From IMG/VR virus record IMGVR_UViG_3300042482_001138, positions 186,001 through 250,000 of that record: a stretch of DNA of 64,000 bases; one strand, written 5' to 3'. A model generated the notes under the pieces. It was not told where the DNA came from and ran no database searches. It worked only from the letters and a program-made list of their open reading frames with translations. This stretch comes from a virus. This document shows, piece after piece, positions 14,949-22,523 of the stretch (its first letter is position 1; the number at the start of each line of letters is the position of its first letter). The position numbers and the translations under genes are program-made.

Positions 14949-15731
14949 ATGAACCTACAGGAAAACATATTAAGAATTAAACAAATGATGGGACTTGTTA
15001 CAGAAGTTACTAATCCATACAAAGTTGAATGGTTGGAACCTACACAAGAATACTTTACACAAGAGTTAAGTGAGTTATTGGGCAATCCTATTAGGTTTAC
15101 AGACAAAGAGTTTTTCAACCCTGAAAACTATGATACGGTTTATAACATTATGCCACACACATTCAAAACGATTGCTGAATTTTCTAAAGGTGAATATGTG
15201 GAAGGCGAAGATAAAATTAAGGACATACTTCTAAATCAAAATATAATATCTCTTTTAAAAGAAGAAGAAAGATGGAATGAATTGAAAAACATTTTAATGA
15301 ATGACCCGCAATCAATCCAAGAAGGTTATGATTTCTTCAGTCGTGGTCAAATGACGATATGGAAAGGAACTAACCCTGAAACAGGTGAACATATTGATAA
15401 TGTAAACAACACTGATTACATGGGTGAATTAACAAGTTTTCTTGAACCATTAAAAAAAACCGTATCTTCCAAAATGTCATCACATTTGAAAAAAGTTGGT
15501 GACGGAGAAGGTAATAAAGATTTACACGCTTTTGCAGGAAACATCGACCAATATAGAGAATTTGCAAAGAAAAGTGAAACAAGAAAATTACCAGCACCAT
15601 TTGTTGTTAAATACTACACAAAGAAAAATGATAAAGATTATGTTTTAATAGGTGGATTCAAAAGAAGTTCAATCGCATTACAAATGGGTATTGAACCAAT
15701 AAAAGTTTGGTTAATAGATTTAACAATATGA
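14949..15731 (+). CDS. MNLQENI-leader protein with ParB/Srx-like C-terminus
   Basis: 260 residues. Leader MNLQENILRIKQMMGLVTE (V-T-E, a variant site). The C-terminal segment YVLIGGFKRSSIALQMGIEP then IKVWLID resembles the end of a ParB/sulfiredoxin-like fold, where a G-x-x-(K/R)-R loop is followed by a helix and strand. The helical middle (EEERWNELKNILMND) is unassigned. ATGA-coupled to 15728. Weak fold call. Confidence 0.7.
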   Translation: MNLQENILRIKQMMGLVTEVTNPYKVEWLEPTQEYFTQELSELLGNPIRFTDKEFFNPENYDTVYNIMPHTFKTIAEFSKGEYVEGEDKIKDILLNQNIISLLKEEERWNELKNILMNDPQSIQEGYDFFSRGQMTIWKGTNPETGEHIDNVNNTDYMGELTSFLEPLKKTVSSKMSSHLKKVGDGEGNKDLHAFAGNIDQYREFAKKSETRKLPAPFVVKYYTKKNDKDYVLIGGFKRSSIALQMGIEPIKVWLIDLTI

Positions 15732-16477
15732 ACCTACAAGAAAACATACAAAGGATTAAACAAATGATGGGGATCATTAACGAGAATATAGATGATGTTC
15801 TTGACAAAATGAGCCGAGGTGAAGAATTGTCACAGGAAGATAAAAATAAAATGTCAGTATTTCAAAAACATCTTTTTTCAGGAAAAAAAGAAAATGATTT
15901 CAAATATCACAGAGTATCTGAGTTAAATATTGCAGAACCTAATTCAGAAAATCATGTAAATGAATCACAAATTCTTGTACACTACGATTCTAATACTAAT
16001 ATCAAACCAGAATACATGGTAAAAAAAATTGCACTTATTTTAAATAAATCAAACATTGATTGTGTAGTTGGGTATTCTTTTAGATTGTTTACATTTGCCA
16101 ATGGGTATTTTGTTAAGGTAAATGAGTACCAAGTCGAAAACGCAATTTATGTTTTGAATAAAAACGGGTTTAGTACGGAAATGAATCCAATGTATGATCT
16201 TTCAAATAACTATGACACAAAAAGTAACCGAGAAGAAAAACTACAAAACTTTTCTGAAAATTCAGATATAATAATTTTGAGTGACTCTGAAATTTATCAA
16301 AATTTAAATCTTACTGATACACAATTTAATGATAGATTAGAAAAACTGTTAAAAAAATTTGGTATAAATAACTTCTTTATAACAAAAAATAAAATAACCA
16401 TTTCTGATAAATCAAAAATTGACGATGTGATTAATTATTTGAATACCAAAGGATACAACACAAGAAGATCAAGATAA
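15728..16477 (+). CDS. MNLQENI-leader unknown protein
   Basis: 249 residues. The ATG at 15728 (inside ATGA) is chosen because it restores the standard leader MNLQENIQRIKQMMGIINE (I-N-E, cut after E19). The remainder alternates strands and helices (CVVGYSFRLFTFANGYFVKV). A near-repeat, 'ALILNKSNIDCVV' versus 'LLKKFGINNFFI', suggests two related subdomains. No family recognised. Confidence 0.72.
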   Translation: MNLQENIQRIKQMMGIINENIDDVLDKMSRGEELSQEDKNKMSVFQKHLFSGKKENDFKYHRVSELNIAEPNSENHVNESQILVHYDSNTNIKPEYMVKKIALILNKSNIDCVVGYSFRLFTFANGYFVKVNEYQVENAIYVLNKNGFSTEMNPMYDLSNNYDTKSNREEKLQNFSENSDIIILSDSEIYQNLNLTDTQFNDRLEKLLKKFGINNFFITKNKITISDKSKIDDVINYLNTKGYNTRRSR

Positions 16478-16478
16478 T

Positions 16479-16886
16479 ATGAATTTACAAGAAAACATAT
16501 CAAGGATTAAACAAATGATGGGACTTCTTACAGAAGGACTTCATGACACATATTGGCAAAATGAAGATGGTGACAAAATAACTCTAATTGATTTATTAAA
16601 TGCAACACAAGACATACCTGTAGAAGAATTTTCCGTAGAAGAATTAAAACCGCATCTATTAACTTGGGATGGGGATGAAGATGAGGTTAAAAAAATAGAA
16701 AGTGCCAATTTACAATACCCAATATTAATATTCGTAAATGACGATGGTGAATTTATATCAATTATAGATGGTCATCACCGAGCACAAAAAGCGGTGAGAA
16801 AAGGGTTAGAAACAATTAAGGCGAAGGTAATACCAATTAATTCTTTACCTAAAAACATAAGAAGAGTATTTTCACATATGAACTAA
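16479..16886 (+). CDS. Leader protein with ParB/sulfiredoxin-like domain
   Basis: 135 residues. Leader MNLQENISRIKQMMGLLTE then G20 (L-T-E/G, the ideal site). Residues about 76-120 carry LQYPILIFVNDDGEFISIID, then GHHRAQKAVRKGL and IKAKVIPI, matching the ParB-like nuclease/Srx fold signature G-x-x-R (G98-H-H-R101). Such domains bind nucleotides (CTP in ParB) or act as small nucleases or kinases. DNA partitioning is unlikely for a single packaged domain; exact role unknown. Confidence 0.75.
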   Translation: MNLQENISRIKQMMGLLTEGLHDTYWQNEDGDKITLIDLLNATQDIPVEEFSVEELKPHLLTWDGDEDEVKKIESANLQYPILIFVNDDGEFISIIDGHHRAQKAVRKGLETIKAKVIPINSLPKNIRRVFSHMN

Positions 16887-16887
16887 T

Positions 16888-18168
16888 ATGAACCTACAAG
16901 AATCCATAAGAAGAATATTAAGGGAAGATTTGTTAAATAAATCAAAATTCTTTCTAAGAAGAATTAATTTAGATGAGGTTAAAAAATTACTTCCAATCAA
17001 CGCAGAACAAGTACATGGTGAAACAAAAAGTTATGAGCAATTCAAGTATGAATTAACTTTAAGAGCCGTGGAGGCAATTATGTGGAATGATTATGAACTC
17101 GGGTGGGAAGATCTACCAGAACAAGAGGAAATAGAATTTGTTAATGAAGTTTCCAACATGTTTAATAAAACAATCAAAAAGTTATATAATTCTTATAGTG
17201 GAAGAATATTAAGGGAAGAAGATTATTCTCCGGCGGGTAAAGAAATAATACCAAATAAAATTGTGATCCACAAGTCCAATCCGATCTTCAGAAATAAGAT
17301 AATGGAAAATGGTCTTAAAGTAAGGGCAGGAGAATGTTACAAAATATATGTTGGTTATGGTGTTAAGTGTAAACCTGCAATTTTTGCAACCAACTCAACG
17401 AACAAAAGAGCATGGTTTGATTCAACATACGACGATGATATATGGGAAATAAATACAGAAATGATTCCTGATGTAAAGTGGTATAAAGATAGACACTTTG
17501 AGTCAAGGTCAAAACATATTGTTACGTTTCAAGACATACCAAAAGAAGCAATAACTTTAAAATATGAAGGAAGTGGAAGTGGAGATGTAGAAAAGTGGGA
17601 TAAAGATTCGCCAAACATAGTTAGAGAATCCCAAATAGACCCTTATCTTCTAAGAAGATTTCATGAGTTCGACGACACTTTCAAATTGGTATCATCAAAT
17701 GTTTATCCATGTGATTTCAGACATCCACAACATTATTGGAATTACACGATAGAAAGAGTACTGGAAGCTATTTATTTTAATTTTTTCTATGAAACTAAAT
17801 CCGAATTAAATTGGGAGTCCCTTTCTGATGAAATTCTTTATCTTCTAAATAGAACATATTATGATGAATTAGTTTCAGACTGGGAATCCAAGTGTAATAA
17901 TAATATTCATGAAGATTTTTCACCTGAGTTTTTAAGAAGAATAACTATAATTGATACGTTAATTGACGCAACCCTTTCTTCTATGTACCCATGTGAATAT
18001 AGTTCTGAAAAAGCTTTTCTTCGTGGTTTATACGACGAATTATATTGGTCATTTATAGGGGAAGACTTAAAAATTATTGACTATTCAGATATTATTGATT
18101 TTATAGAAGAAAACAGAAAAGAAGACATATATGATTATTGGGACGAATATTGTGTTCGATTATCATAA
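16888..18168 (+). CDS. Candidate packaged polyprotein: three LLRR modules plus ART-like domain
   Basis: 426 residues with four (I/L/V)-x-E sites, each in front of a domain: E13 (L-R-E) before FFLRRINLDE; E110 (L-R-E) before a domain at about 120-225 (KIVIHKSNPIFRNKIMENGL, PAIFATNS, SKHIVTFQDIP) that resembles ADP-ribosyltransferase-like folds; E247 (V-R-E) before YLLRRFHEFDD; E342 (I-H-E) before FLRRITIIDTLID. The two C-terminal modules share the VYPCDF/MYPCEY motif. Cleavage would release four products. The ART call is weak and I saw no full catalytic triad. Confidence 0.75.
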   Translation: MNLQESIRRILREDLLNKSKFFLRRINLDEVKKLLPINAEQVHGETKSYEQFKYELTLRAVEAIMWNDYELGWEDLPEQEEIEFVNEVSNMFNKTIKKLYNSYSGRILREEDYSPAGKEIIPNKIVIHKSNPIFRNKIMENGLKVRAGECYKIYVGYGVKCKPAIFATNSTNKRAWFDSTYDDDIWEINTEMIPDVKWYKDRHFESRSKHIVTFQDIPKEAITLKYEGSGSGDVEKWDKDSPNIVRESQIDPYLLRRFHEFDDTFKLVSSNVYPCDFRHPQHYWNYTIERVLEAIYFNFFYETKSELNWESLSDEILYLLNRTYYDELVSDWESKCNNNIHEDFSPEFLRRITIIDTLIDATLSSMYPCEYSSEKAFLRGLYDELYWSFIGEDLKIIDYSDIIDFIEENRKEDIYDYWDEYCVRLS

Positions 18169-18169
18169 T

Positions 18170-18247
18170 TAACTATGGTTTTCAATTACTCGGTTCATAG
18201 TCCTTCACTTCGTTCGGAATTCACCTCATAATTTAATACCATAGTTA
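18170..18247. ncRNA. Possible structured element closed by a 10-bp stem
   Basis: TAACTATGGT (18170-18179) pairs exactly with ACCATAGTTA (18238-18247) around a 58-nt interior that contains smaller hairpin potential (TCCTTCACTTCGTTCGGA). It lies in the only sizeable gap of this gene run, overlapping the 5' edge of the TATTTATT motif. Terminator, attenuator or small RNA are all possible; there is no T-run. Confidence 0.4.
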
Positions 18248-18255
18248 TATTTATT
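18248..18255 (+). promoter_or_regulatory. TATTTATT late promoter motif
   Basis: 32 nt before the ATG at 18288, the longest spacing in the set. Confidence 0.4.
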
Positions 18256-18287
18256 ATACATAAAGGATAACAAATCAAAAGACAACA

Positions 18288-18611
18288 ATGTCACTTAAAA
18301 AAATAATTAGAAAAGTATTGATTCAAGAATCGGGAAACATAGATCCTTACATACTTCGAAGACTTGATTTAGATAAGTTCAATGATCTCTTAGATAAAGG
18401 AAAAGTATATATGTTTTATGAATCCAATTCATTAGAAGAATTCAAATGGAAGTTAGTTACGGCAACATTAGAAAACTATCATTACTACAAGTATGAAACT
18501 GATATAGATACAAGTGATGGATATTTCGATCAAACAATACAAAGTCTTATCAACTTATTTGAGCCCAAGTTAGAAACTATTTATAACAGATTAAAAAATG
18601 AAAGAGGATGA
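18288..18611 (+). CDS. Leader protein with one LLRR module
   Basis: 107 residues. Leader MSLKKIIRKVLIQE (I-Q-E, cut after E14, then S), followed 8 residues later by YILRRLDLDKFNDLLDK, the module start. It ends LETIYNRLKNERG. ATGA-coupled to 18608. It is the simplest leader-plus-module gene in the window. Confidence 0.72.
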   Translation: MSLKKIIRKVLIQESGNIDPYILRRLDLDKFNDLLDKGKVYMFYESNSLEEFKWKLVTATLENYHYYKYETDIDTSDGYFDQTIQSLINLFEPKLETIYNRLKNERG

Positions 18612-19231
18612 ACAAACAATTAAATCCATTTTTGTTACGTAGAGTTGATCCTAAAGTGTTAGACGCCGAATTTGAGGATTGTTTAGATACTGCCACAAAC
18701 ATGTACAACAGGGGAAAAGACAAAAGTTCGGTATCATTACCTCAGTTTAGAAATAGAGTCATATCCATGTTGATAGACTCAATTCACTATGATATACATA
18801 GCTCTGTTCCAGAAGAACTTCAGTGGTATGATGATGTCTTTTATATGTTAAAAGATTATTATGGGGGTAAGATTAAAAAAAGATTAGATCAATTAAATTC
18901 CAAAACTATAAATGAATCCAAGTTACAAATTTATATGTTAAGAAGAATAGATGTTGTTGAACATTACCTTAACAATTTAAGTTCAAAAGATGTTTGTATA
19001 CACTGGTCAGACGATGAGGCTTTAGAATATTCTAGTCAAATACTTTCAGACATGTCAAGAATTATTATTGATGAACTACACTATGTTGATTCAGAATCAT
19101 ATGTAGACAAGTATGATGAAATATATCAATTTTTAATTGATCTTGATTATCCGAAAAGAATAGTAGACTTCTTTTATGATTCATTAAAAACTTGTGAAGA
19201 TAGACATAGATATAAATTTAGAAAACCATAA
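18608..19231 (+). CDS. Two-module LLRR protein without N-terminal leader
   Basis: 207 residues. Begins directly at a module (MNKQLNPFLLRRVDPKVLD), as if already mature, and holds a second copy from residue about 107 (IYMLRRIDVVEHYLNN). The second copy is preceded by TINE at 100-103 (I-N-E, then S), so it may be cut into two. Coupled to the leader gene 18288. Function unknown. Confidence 0.7.
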   Translation: MNKQLNPFLLRRVDPKVLDAEFEDCLDTATNMYNRGKDKSSVSLPQFRNRVISMLIDSIHYDIHSSVPEELQWYDDVFYMLKDYYGGKIKKRLDQLNSKTINESKLQIYMLRRIDVVEHYLNNLSSKDVCIHWSDDEALEYSSQILSDMSRIIIDELHYVDSESYVDKYDEIYQFLIDLDYPKRIVDFFYDSLKTCEDRHRYKFRKP

Positions 19232-19257
19232 AATAATATAACACATTCACTCATTAC

Positions 19258-19287
19258 AAAGGGGACCTCAATCGGTTCCCTTTTTCA
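19258..19287 (+). terminator. Rho-independent terminator
   Basis: AAAGGGGACC / GGTTCCCTTT stem and T-tail, ending the 18.3-19.2 kb gene pair. Confidence 0.7.
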
Positions 19288-19381
19288 TTCACTCATATGT
19301 TATACTATTTTATAAAACTATAATCCCCCCATTTAGTTAAGTCCTAATATATTGTCCCCCCATTTAAGTTGACCAATGATT

Positions 19382-19405
19382 ACACATTTTGCGTAACACA
19401 TTTTG
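19382..19405. repeat. Direct repeat ACACATTTTG x2
   Basis: Copies at 19382-19391 and 19396-19405, 14-bp period, like a helical-phase binding site. Confidence 0.45.
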
Positions 19406-19433
19406 TATAATGTTATGGTACAACTATCAAGAC

Positions 19434-19450
19434 AACTTTGTACCAAAGTT
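19434..19450. repeat. 17-bp dyad
   Basis: AACTTTG / CAAAGTT around TAC; exact arms. Possible protein-binding site in the control region. Confidence 0.45.
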
Positions 19451-19539
19451 ATATTTTAGTGTTGTACTTGTATTATATTTTGGTGTGGTGATTAGTTACT
19501 AAATGAATGTGTATATGAAAAGGGTATAAACATACCCAC

Positions 19540-19571
19540 TTATTACCACTTATTAGAAGTTATTACCACTT
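19540..19571. repeat. Direct repeat TTATTACCACTT x2
   Basis: Copies at 19540-19551 and 19560-19571, 20-bp spacing, with a related TTATTAGAAG between them. Confidence 0.45.
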
Positions 19572-19957
19572 TACTATGTGTTATTAGTTGTGTAGATTTT
19601 AGTGGTCAGGATGTTGAAAAACCCACTAAAGTGGTCGTTGAAGTTATCTATTTAATGATCTATAAGTGATCTACTAACGACATAAATGTCTGTCCACGGC
19701 AACAGTACCATTAATATATGTTTTTCGCTGGAGAATAGACATAGTGAAAAAAGTGGTTCTGTAGGGGTCAAGAAGGGGGATTTTTTAGGTCTGTAGATAG
19801 CAACAGGTACAATTTCGGTGGTAGAAAGTGGGAAGTATAGAGTGGGGAAAAGTGGTAGAAAACCCGTAAAGAGATTGTGTCGTGTGTAACGCTCGACTGA
19901 CATTTTGACAAAAACAAGTTTTTTAACATAATTATTTATTAACAATTCCCCCTGGTG

Positions 19958-20251
19958 ATGGAGATATTAAAAGTTTTCAACAAAGTAATTGACAAAAGTG
20001 GTGATACCATAACCCTGACATATTGTCACCAAAACTATTCTGGTACATGTGTGTATAAAGAACATAACTTGGTTGGTAAAAATAAACCTATCAGACAAAG
20101 GTTCTACACCCTTGAGTCATCAGACATGGGGGATGTATTAGAATATCTATTTACACAGGGACATATTAAAGATGGGGACTTCAATACCATTGGTCCCCAA
20201 CTACAAGACTATTCATTAGGTCTTATATATGATCATCCATTTGATCAATAA
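19958..20251 (+). CDS. Unknown 97-aa protein in control region
   Basis: Begins MEILKVFNKVIDKSGDTITL and ends YSLGLIYDHPFDQ. Mixed alpha/beta with two Cys, no leader, no late motif. It is isolated between two non-coding stretches. Codon use is less AT-biased than that of its neighbours, so it may have been acquired separately or be tied to the control region. Start at ATG 19958; GTG 19955 is possible. Confidence 0.5.
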   Translation: MEILKVFNKVIDKSGDTITLTYCHQNYSGTCVYKEHNLVGKNKPIRQRFYTLESSDMGDVLEYLFTQGHIKDGDFNTIGPQLQDYSLGLIYDHPFDQ

Positions 20252-20912
20252 TATAACGACGAATAAAGTTAGTTATATTTGACGTGGGGAAGTAGTCCAA
20301 AAAGAAAGCACACACTGTAAGACCAAACAGAAATAACAACGTGATTACAACATAGACCATAAGAAACATTTCCATAACAGAATAATAACACACACCATTC
20401 ACCTTTTCAAGATCATTAGTATATTTATTATTAGAAGTTCATTTTCCCCACAGTAGGGAATTAGTTGTTCAAGACCCAGGCGGTCTGTAAAGTTCAAGAT
20501 GAAGTTGACAACATAATTTTCTTAAGGATCCCTATTCGGTGATGGGGAATTTTTTATGCTCCCTTATTTTTTTTATAAGGCATCCTGCCTCTGATTGAGC
20601 TCCACGGGTTGTTCCCCCGAGCCCGACTTAACCTTATCATCAGTGTCAATACAAAGGTACGGGATTAATTTGACACTACCAAATTTTCCCCCATGTTTAT
20701 TTGATCAAAAGTTATTAACACCACTATAGTCGTTTACTAAGTTATCAACATGACAGTGTGTCACATGGGGGACCAATAGAGTTTGGCATACCCCTACCAT
20801 AGGGGGATCCACAAGAATTACCCCCTCCCCCCTCCCGTATGCCCCCTTATATGACATATTGTCAGGGGAAAAAGGGGGGTCAATCCCAAATATAACATAT
20901 TCGTAAAAAAAA

Positions 20913-20928
20913 TTCTGGAAAAATTTTT
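20913..20928. repeat. 16-bp repeat TTCTGGAAAAATTTTT, copy 1
   Basis: Identical copy at 21386-21401. Both lie 29-46 bp upstream of TATTTAT motifs (20974 and 21430), suggesting a shared activator or upstream element. Confidence 0.5.
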
Positions 20929-20973
20929 GGGAAAATTTGGAAACTATACTATCCCATATTATACAGTAAAGTA

Positions 20974-20981
20974 TATTTATC
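20974..20981 (+). promoter_or_regulatory. TATTTATC late promoter motif
   Basis: Ends 3 nt before the ATG at 20985. Confidence 0.5.
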
Positions 20982-20984
20982 AAT

Positions 20985-21290
20985 ATGGAAGAAGGTTTAA
21001 GATGGTTTTTAAGAAGAACAAATGATCCTGAAATAATAAATCACATCGAGGAACTTGTGGAAGAGGGTTTTGATTATGAAGACGTTTGTGATTACATCGG
21101 TAGGAAAAGAGAATATGTTAGGGAAATAGTTCGTGGGTCAACTATTACTTTTATAAATTCTTATGATGGATTAGATAAACTAAATGAGTCAAGTGTGTTA
21201 AGGATTTATAATTTTATTATGTCCAGATTTCTTGAGTTAATTACGGACCATTATGACTCTAATATCGAAGATTGTGATGGATTCTTATAA
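20985..21290 (+). CDS. LLRR-like module protein, no leader
   Basis: 101 residues: MEEGLRWFLRRTNDPEIINH starts with the F-L-R-R signature of the module family and has the same length and acidic, aromatic end (FLELITDHYDSNIEDCDGF). As in 18608 and 24906 it begins at the module itself. The middle (YEDVCDYIGRKREYVREIV) could be a helix-turn-helix. Function unknown. Confidence 0.62.
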   Translation: MEEGLRWFLRRTNDPEIINHIEELVEEGFDYEDVCDYIGRKREYVREIVRGSTITFINSYDGLDKLNESSVLRIYNFIMSRFLELITDHYDSNIEDCDGFL

Positions 21291-21292
21291 TG

Positions 21293-21361
21293 TGTAAAGT
21301 AAAACCCTTACAATCTGTAAAGTGAAACCCTTATAATCTGTAAAGTCGACCCCTTTTTAAT
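21293..21361. repeat. Three tandem 23-bp iteron-like repeats
   Basis: Units start TGTAAAGT at 21293, 21316 and 21339, exactly 23 bp apart; units 1 and 2 read TGTAAAGTRAAACCCTTAYA + ATC, and unit 3 diverges after TGTAAAGT. A fourth core lies at 20486. Period and A/T-rich flank fit replication iterons or a regulator array. Confidence 0.65.
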
Positions 21362-21385
21362 TTACCTTCAAATACTAAAAAAAAT

Positions 21386-21401
21386 TTCTGGAAAAATTTT
21401 T
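21386..21401. repeat. 16-bp repeat TTCTGGAAAAATTTTT, copy 2
   Basis: Identical to 20913-20928; lies 29 bp upstream of the TATTTATT at 21430. Confidence 0.5.
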
Positions 21402-21429
21402 CAAAAATATAGGTTTTAGACATTCTACA

Positions 21430-21437
21430 TATTTATT
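21430..21437 (+). promoter_or_regulatory. TATTTATT late promoter motif
   Basis: 12 nt before the ATG at 21450. Confidence 0.45.
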
Positions 21438-21449
21438 GGAAAATACATT

Positions 21450-22163
21450 ATGGAACTAAATAGATTTAAACAATTATTGGAATCAAGCTTGGGGGATGTT
21501 AGACCACTTATATCTGAACAAGAAGTAAAAGATTTTTCAGCTCAGATTTTTGAAGAACTAAAAACAAACGGATTTACAATATCAAATGTAAACGCCAATC
21601 TTGTTCAAGCGTCAAAGGCGTCACTTACACTTTTATTTCAAGTACAGGTTGATAAGCAACAACAGAAATATTATAGACTAATTGAAATAGATTATATGTT
21701 GGCGGTTGATCCAAATAATGAAGGGATTTCACCTGAGTTATTAAAAACATTTACAGGTGTGGGTGCCAGTGGGGAGTACATTGGTCCTGTTTATTCTAAA
21801 CCAACAGAAGAAGATAAAGAGTTTTTAAAAACTTTATCCAACAAAGATAGGAACATGATGACCAATAGTGGACCTACAGAAAAAAGAGCAGGTTTTAAAA
21901 TGTGGAAATCTAATCTTGGGGGTCTTGATCTTACGACTTTGGGACAATCAAAAGAAACCACAAGTATATACAAGTACATGAAAGATTTTTATGCTTTGGG
22001 TGTTACCGCACAAAAATATCAAAACTTTAATAGTGCTAATTTTGCAGGTCAAGTTAAGATTGTTGGTCAGGAATTAAAATCGGCAGCCGCTCCTATGGTT
22101 GACAAGGCTAAACAAGGAATACAAAATCTGGCATCTAAGGTCAAAGGAAAACTACAACGTTAA
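21450..22163 (+). CDS. Leader protein, NRFKQLLES class
   Basis: 237 residues. Opening MELNRFKQLLESSLGDVRPL then ISE (cut after E23, then Q). The opening is shared with the paralogue at 25261. The mature part has a beta-rich front (KASLTLLFQVQVDKQQQKYY) and an amphipathic helical tail (AAPMVDKAKQGIQNLASKVK) that could bind membranes. Ends at a strong terminator. Function unknown. Confidence 0.75.
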   Translation: MELNRFKQLLESSLGDVRPLISEQEVKDFSAQIFEELKTNGFTISNVNANLVQASKASLTLLFQVQVDKQQQKYYRLIEIDYMLAVDPNNEGISPELLKTFTGVGASGEYIGPVYSKPTEEDKEFLKTLSNKDRNMMTNSGPTEKRAGFKMWKSNLGGLDLTTLGQSKETTSIYKYMKDFYALGVTAQKYQNFNSANFAGQVKIVGQELKSAAAPMVDKAKQGIQNLASKVKGKLQR

Positions 22164-22180
22164 AAATTAATAAAAATAGA

Positions 22181-22208
22181 AACCCTACCTCATCGGTGGG
22201 GTTTTTTG
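22181..22208 (+). terminator. Rho-independent terminator
   Basis: AACCCTACC / GGTGGGGTT, loop TCATC, then a T-run. Confidence 0.75.
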
Positions 22209-22233
22209 TTATTGACAGTAGTATTTATTTTTG
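22206..22233 (+). promoter_or_regulatory. Mixed promoter region of the lipoprotein gene
   Basis: TTG (22206-22208), 17 nt, then TATTTTTG (22226-22233), a near host-type promoter. It overlaps TATTTATT (22222-22229), so early and late initiation are both possible for the gene at 22274. Confidence 0.4.
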
Positions 22234-22273
22234 TTAATATTATTTAACAAATAAACTTATAATTTAACTTACC

Positions 22274-22444
22274 ATGAAAAGTTTAACTTTGATGGGTCTT
22301 TTGTTAAGTTTTTCGTTGATGGTATCATCATGTAATTCTAAAAAAGAAGAAACAACTACAAACAATGTTTCTACTGAAAATGTTGGAACTGATAGTACTA
22401 CAACCGAAAACGTATCAAATGATTCCTTGACTGTTATTAAGTAA
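22274..22444 (+). CDS. Small phage lipoprotein
   Basis: 56 residues: a signal peptide (MKSLTLMGLLLSFSLM) with lipobox VSSC (lipidated Cys at residue 20), then a Ser/Thr/Asn/Glu-rich low-complexity tail (KKEETTTNNVSTENVGTD). Flanked by terminators on both sides, so monocistronic. Small lipoproteins of this design are often superinfection-exclusion proteins in other phages; that is inference. Confidence 0.75.
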   Translation: MKSLTLMGLLLSFSLMVSSCNSKKEETTTNNVSTENVGTDSTTTENVSNDSLTVIK

Positions 22445-22474
22445 AAAATAATTTATAATCTGTGAATTATTTAT

Positions 22475-22502
22475 CCCCCACTTTTATCGGTGGGGTTTTT
22501 TG
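22475..22502 (+). terminator. Rho-independent terminator
   Basis: CCCCAC / GTGGGG with loop TTTTATCG, then TTTTTTG. Confidence 0.75.
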
Positions 22503-22512
22503 TTTTACATTA

Positions 22513-22520
22513 TATTTATT
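22513..22520 (+). promoter_or_regulatory. TATTTATT late promoter motif
   Basis: Ends 3 nt before the ATG at 22524. Confidence 0.5.
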
Positions 22521-22523
22521 GAT

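Larger units (their letters stand above)
19288..19957. other. Gene-poor control region, left part
   Basis: About 670 bp without a convincing gene. It contains three short direct-repeat pairs: CCCCCCATTTA (19325, 19356), ACACATTTTG (19382, 19396; period 14) and TTATTACCACTT (19540, 19560), plus a dyad AACTTTG-TAC-CAAAGTT (19434-19450). The base pattern (G/T-rich, short runs of C) differs from the coding DNA. Together with 20252-20984 and the iterons at 21293 it is a candidate origin or master regulatory region. A 97-codon minus frame here does not look coding. Confidence 0.5.
20252..20984. other. Gene-poor control region, right part
   Basis: About 730 bp with no convincing gene. It includes a locally GC-richer block (20575-20640, with GAGCTCCACGGG and CCCCCGAGCCC) that could fold, a TGTAAAGT match (20486-20493) to the iterons at 21293, runs of C and G near 20790-20880 (CCCCTCCCCCCTCCC), and an A/T-rich end. 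A minus-strand 92-codon frame here is low-complexity and rejected. Confidence 0.45.

Noticed and set aside
12943-17000. CRISPR array from the repeated leader DNA
   Set aside because: The repeats are coding, at gene starts, with irregular spacing of hundreds of bases.
19652-19945. 97-codon minus-strand open frame in the control region
   Set aside because: No promoter, no start context and composition unlike real genes here; it lies across the repeat region.
20705-20983. 92-codon minus-strand open frame
   Set aside because: Runs through C- and G-runs and A/T-rich promoter DNA; low-complexity product; no family features.
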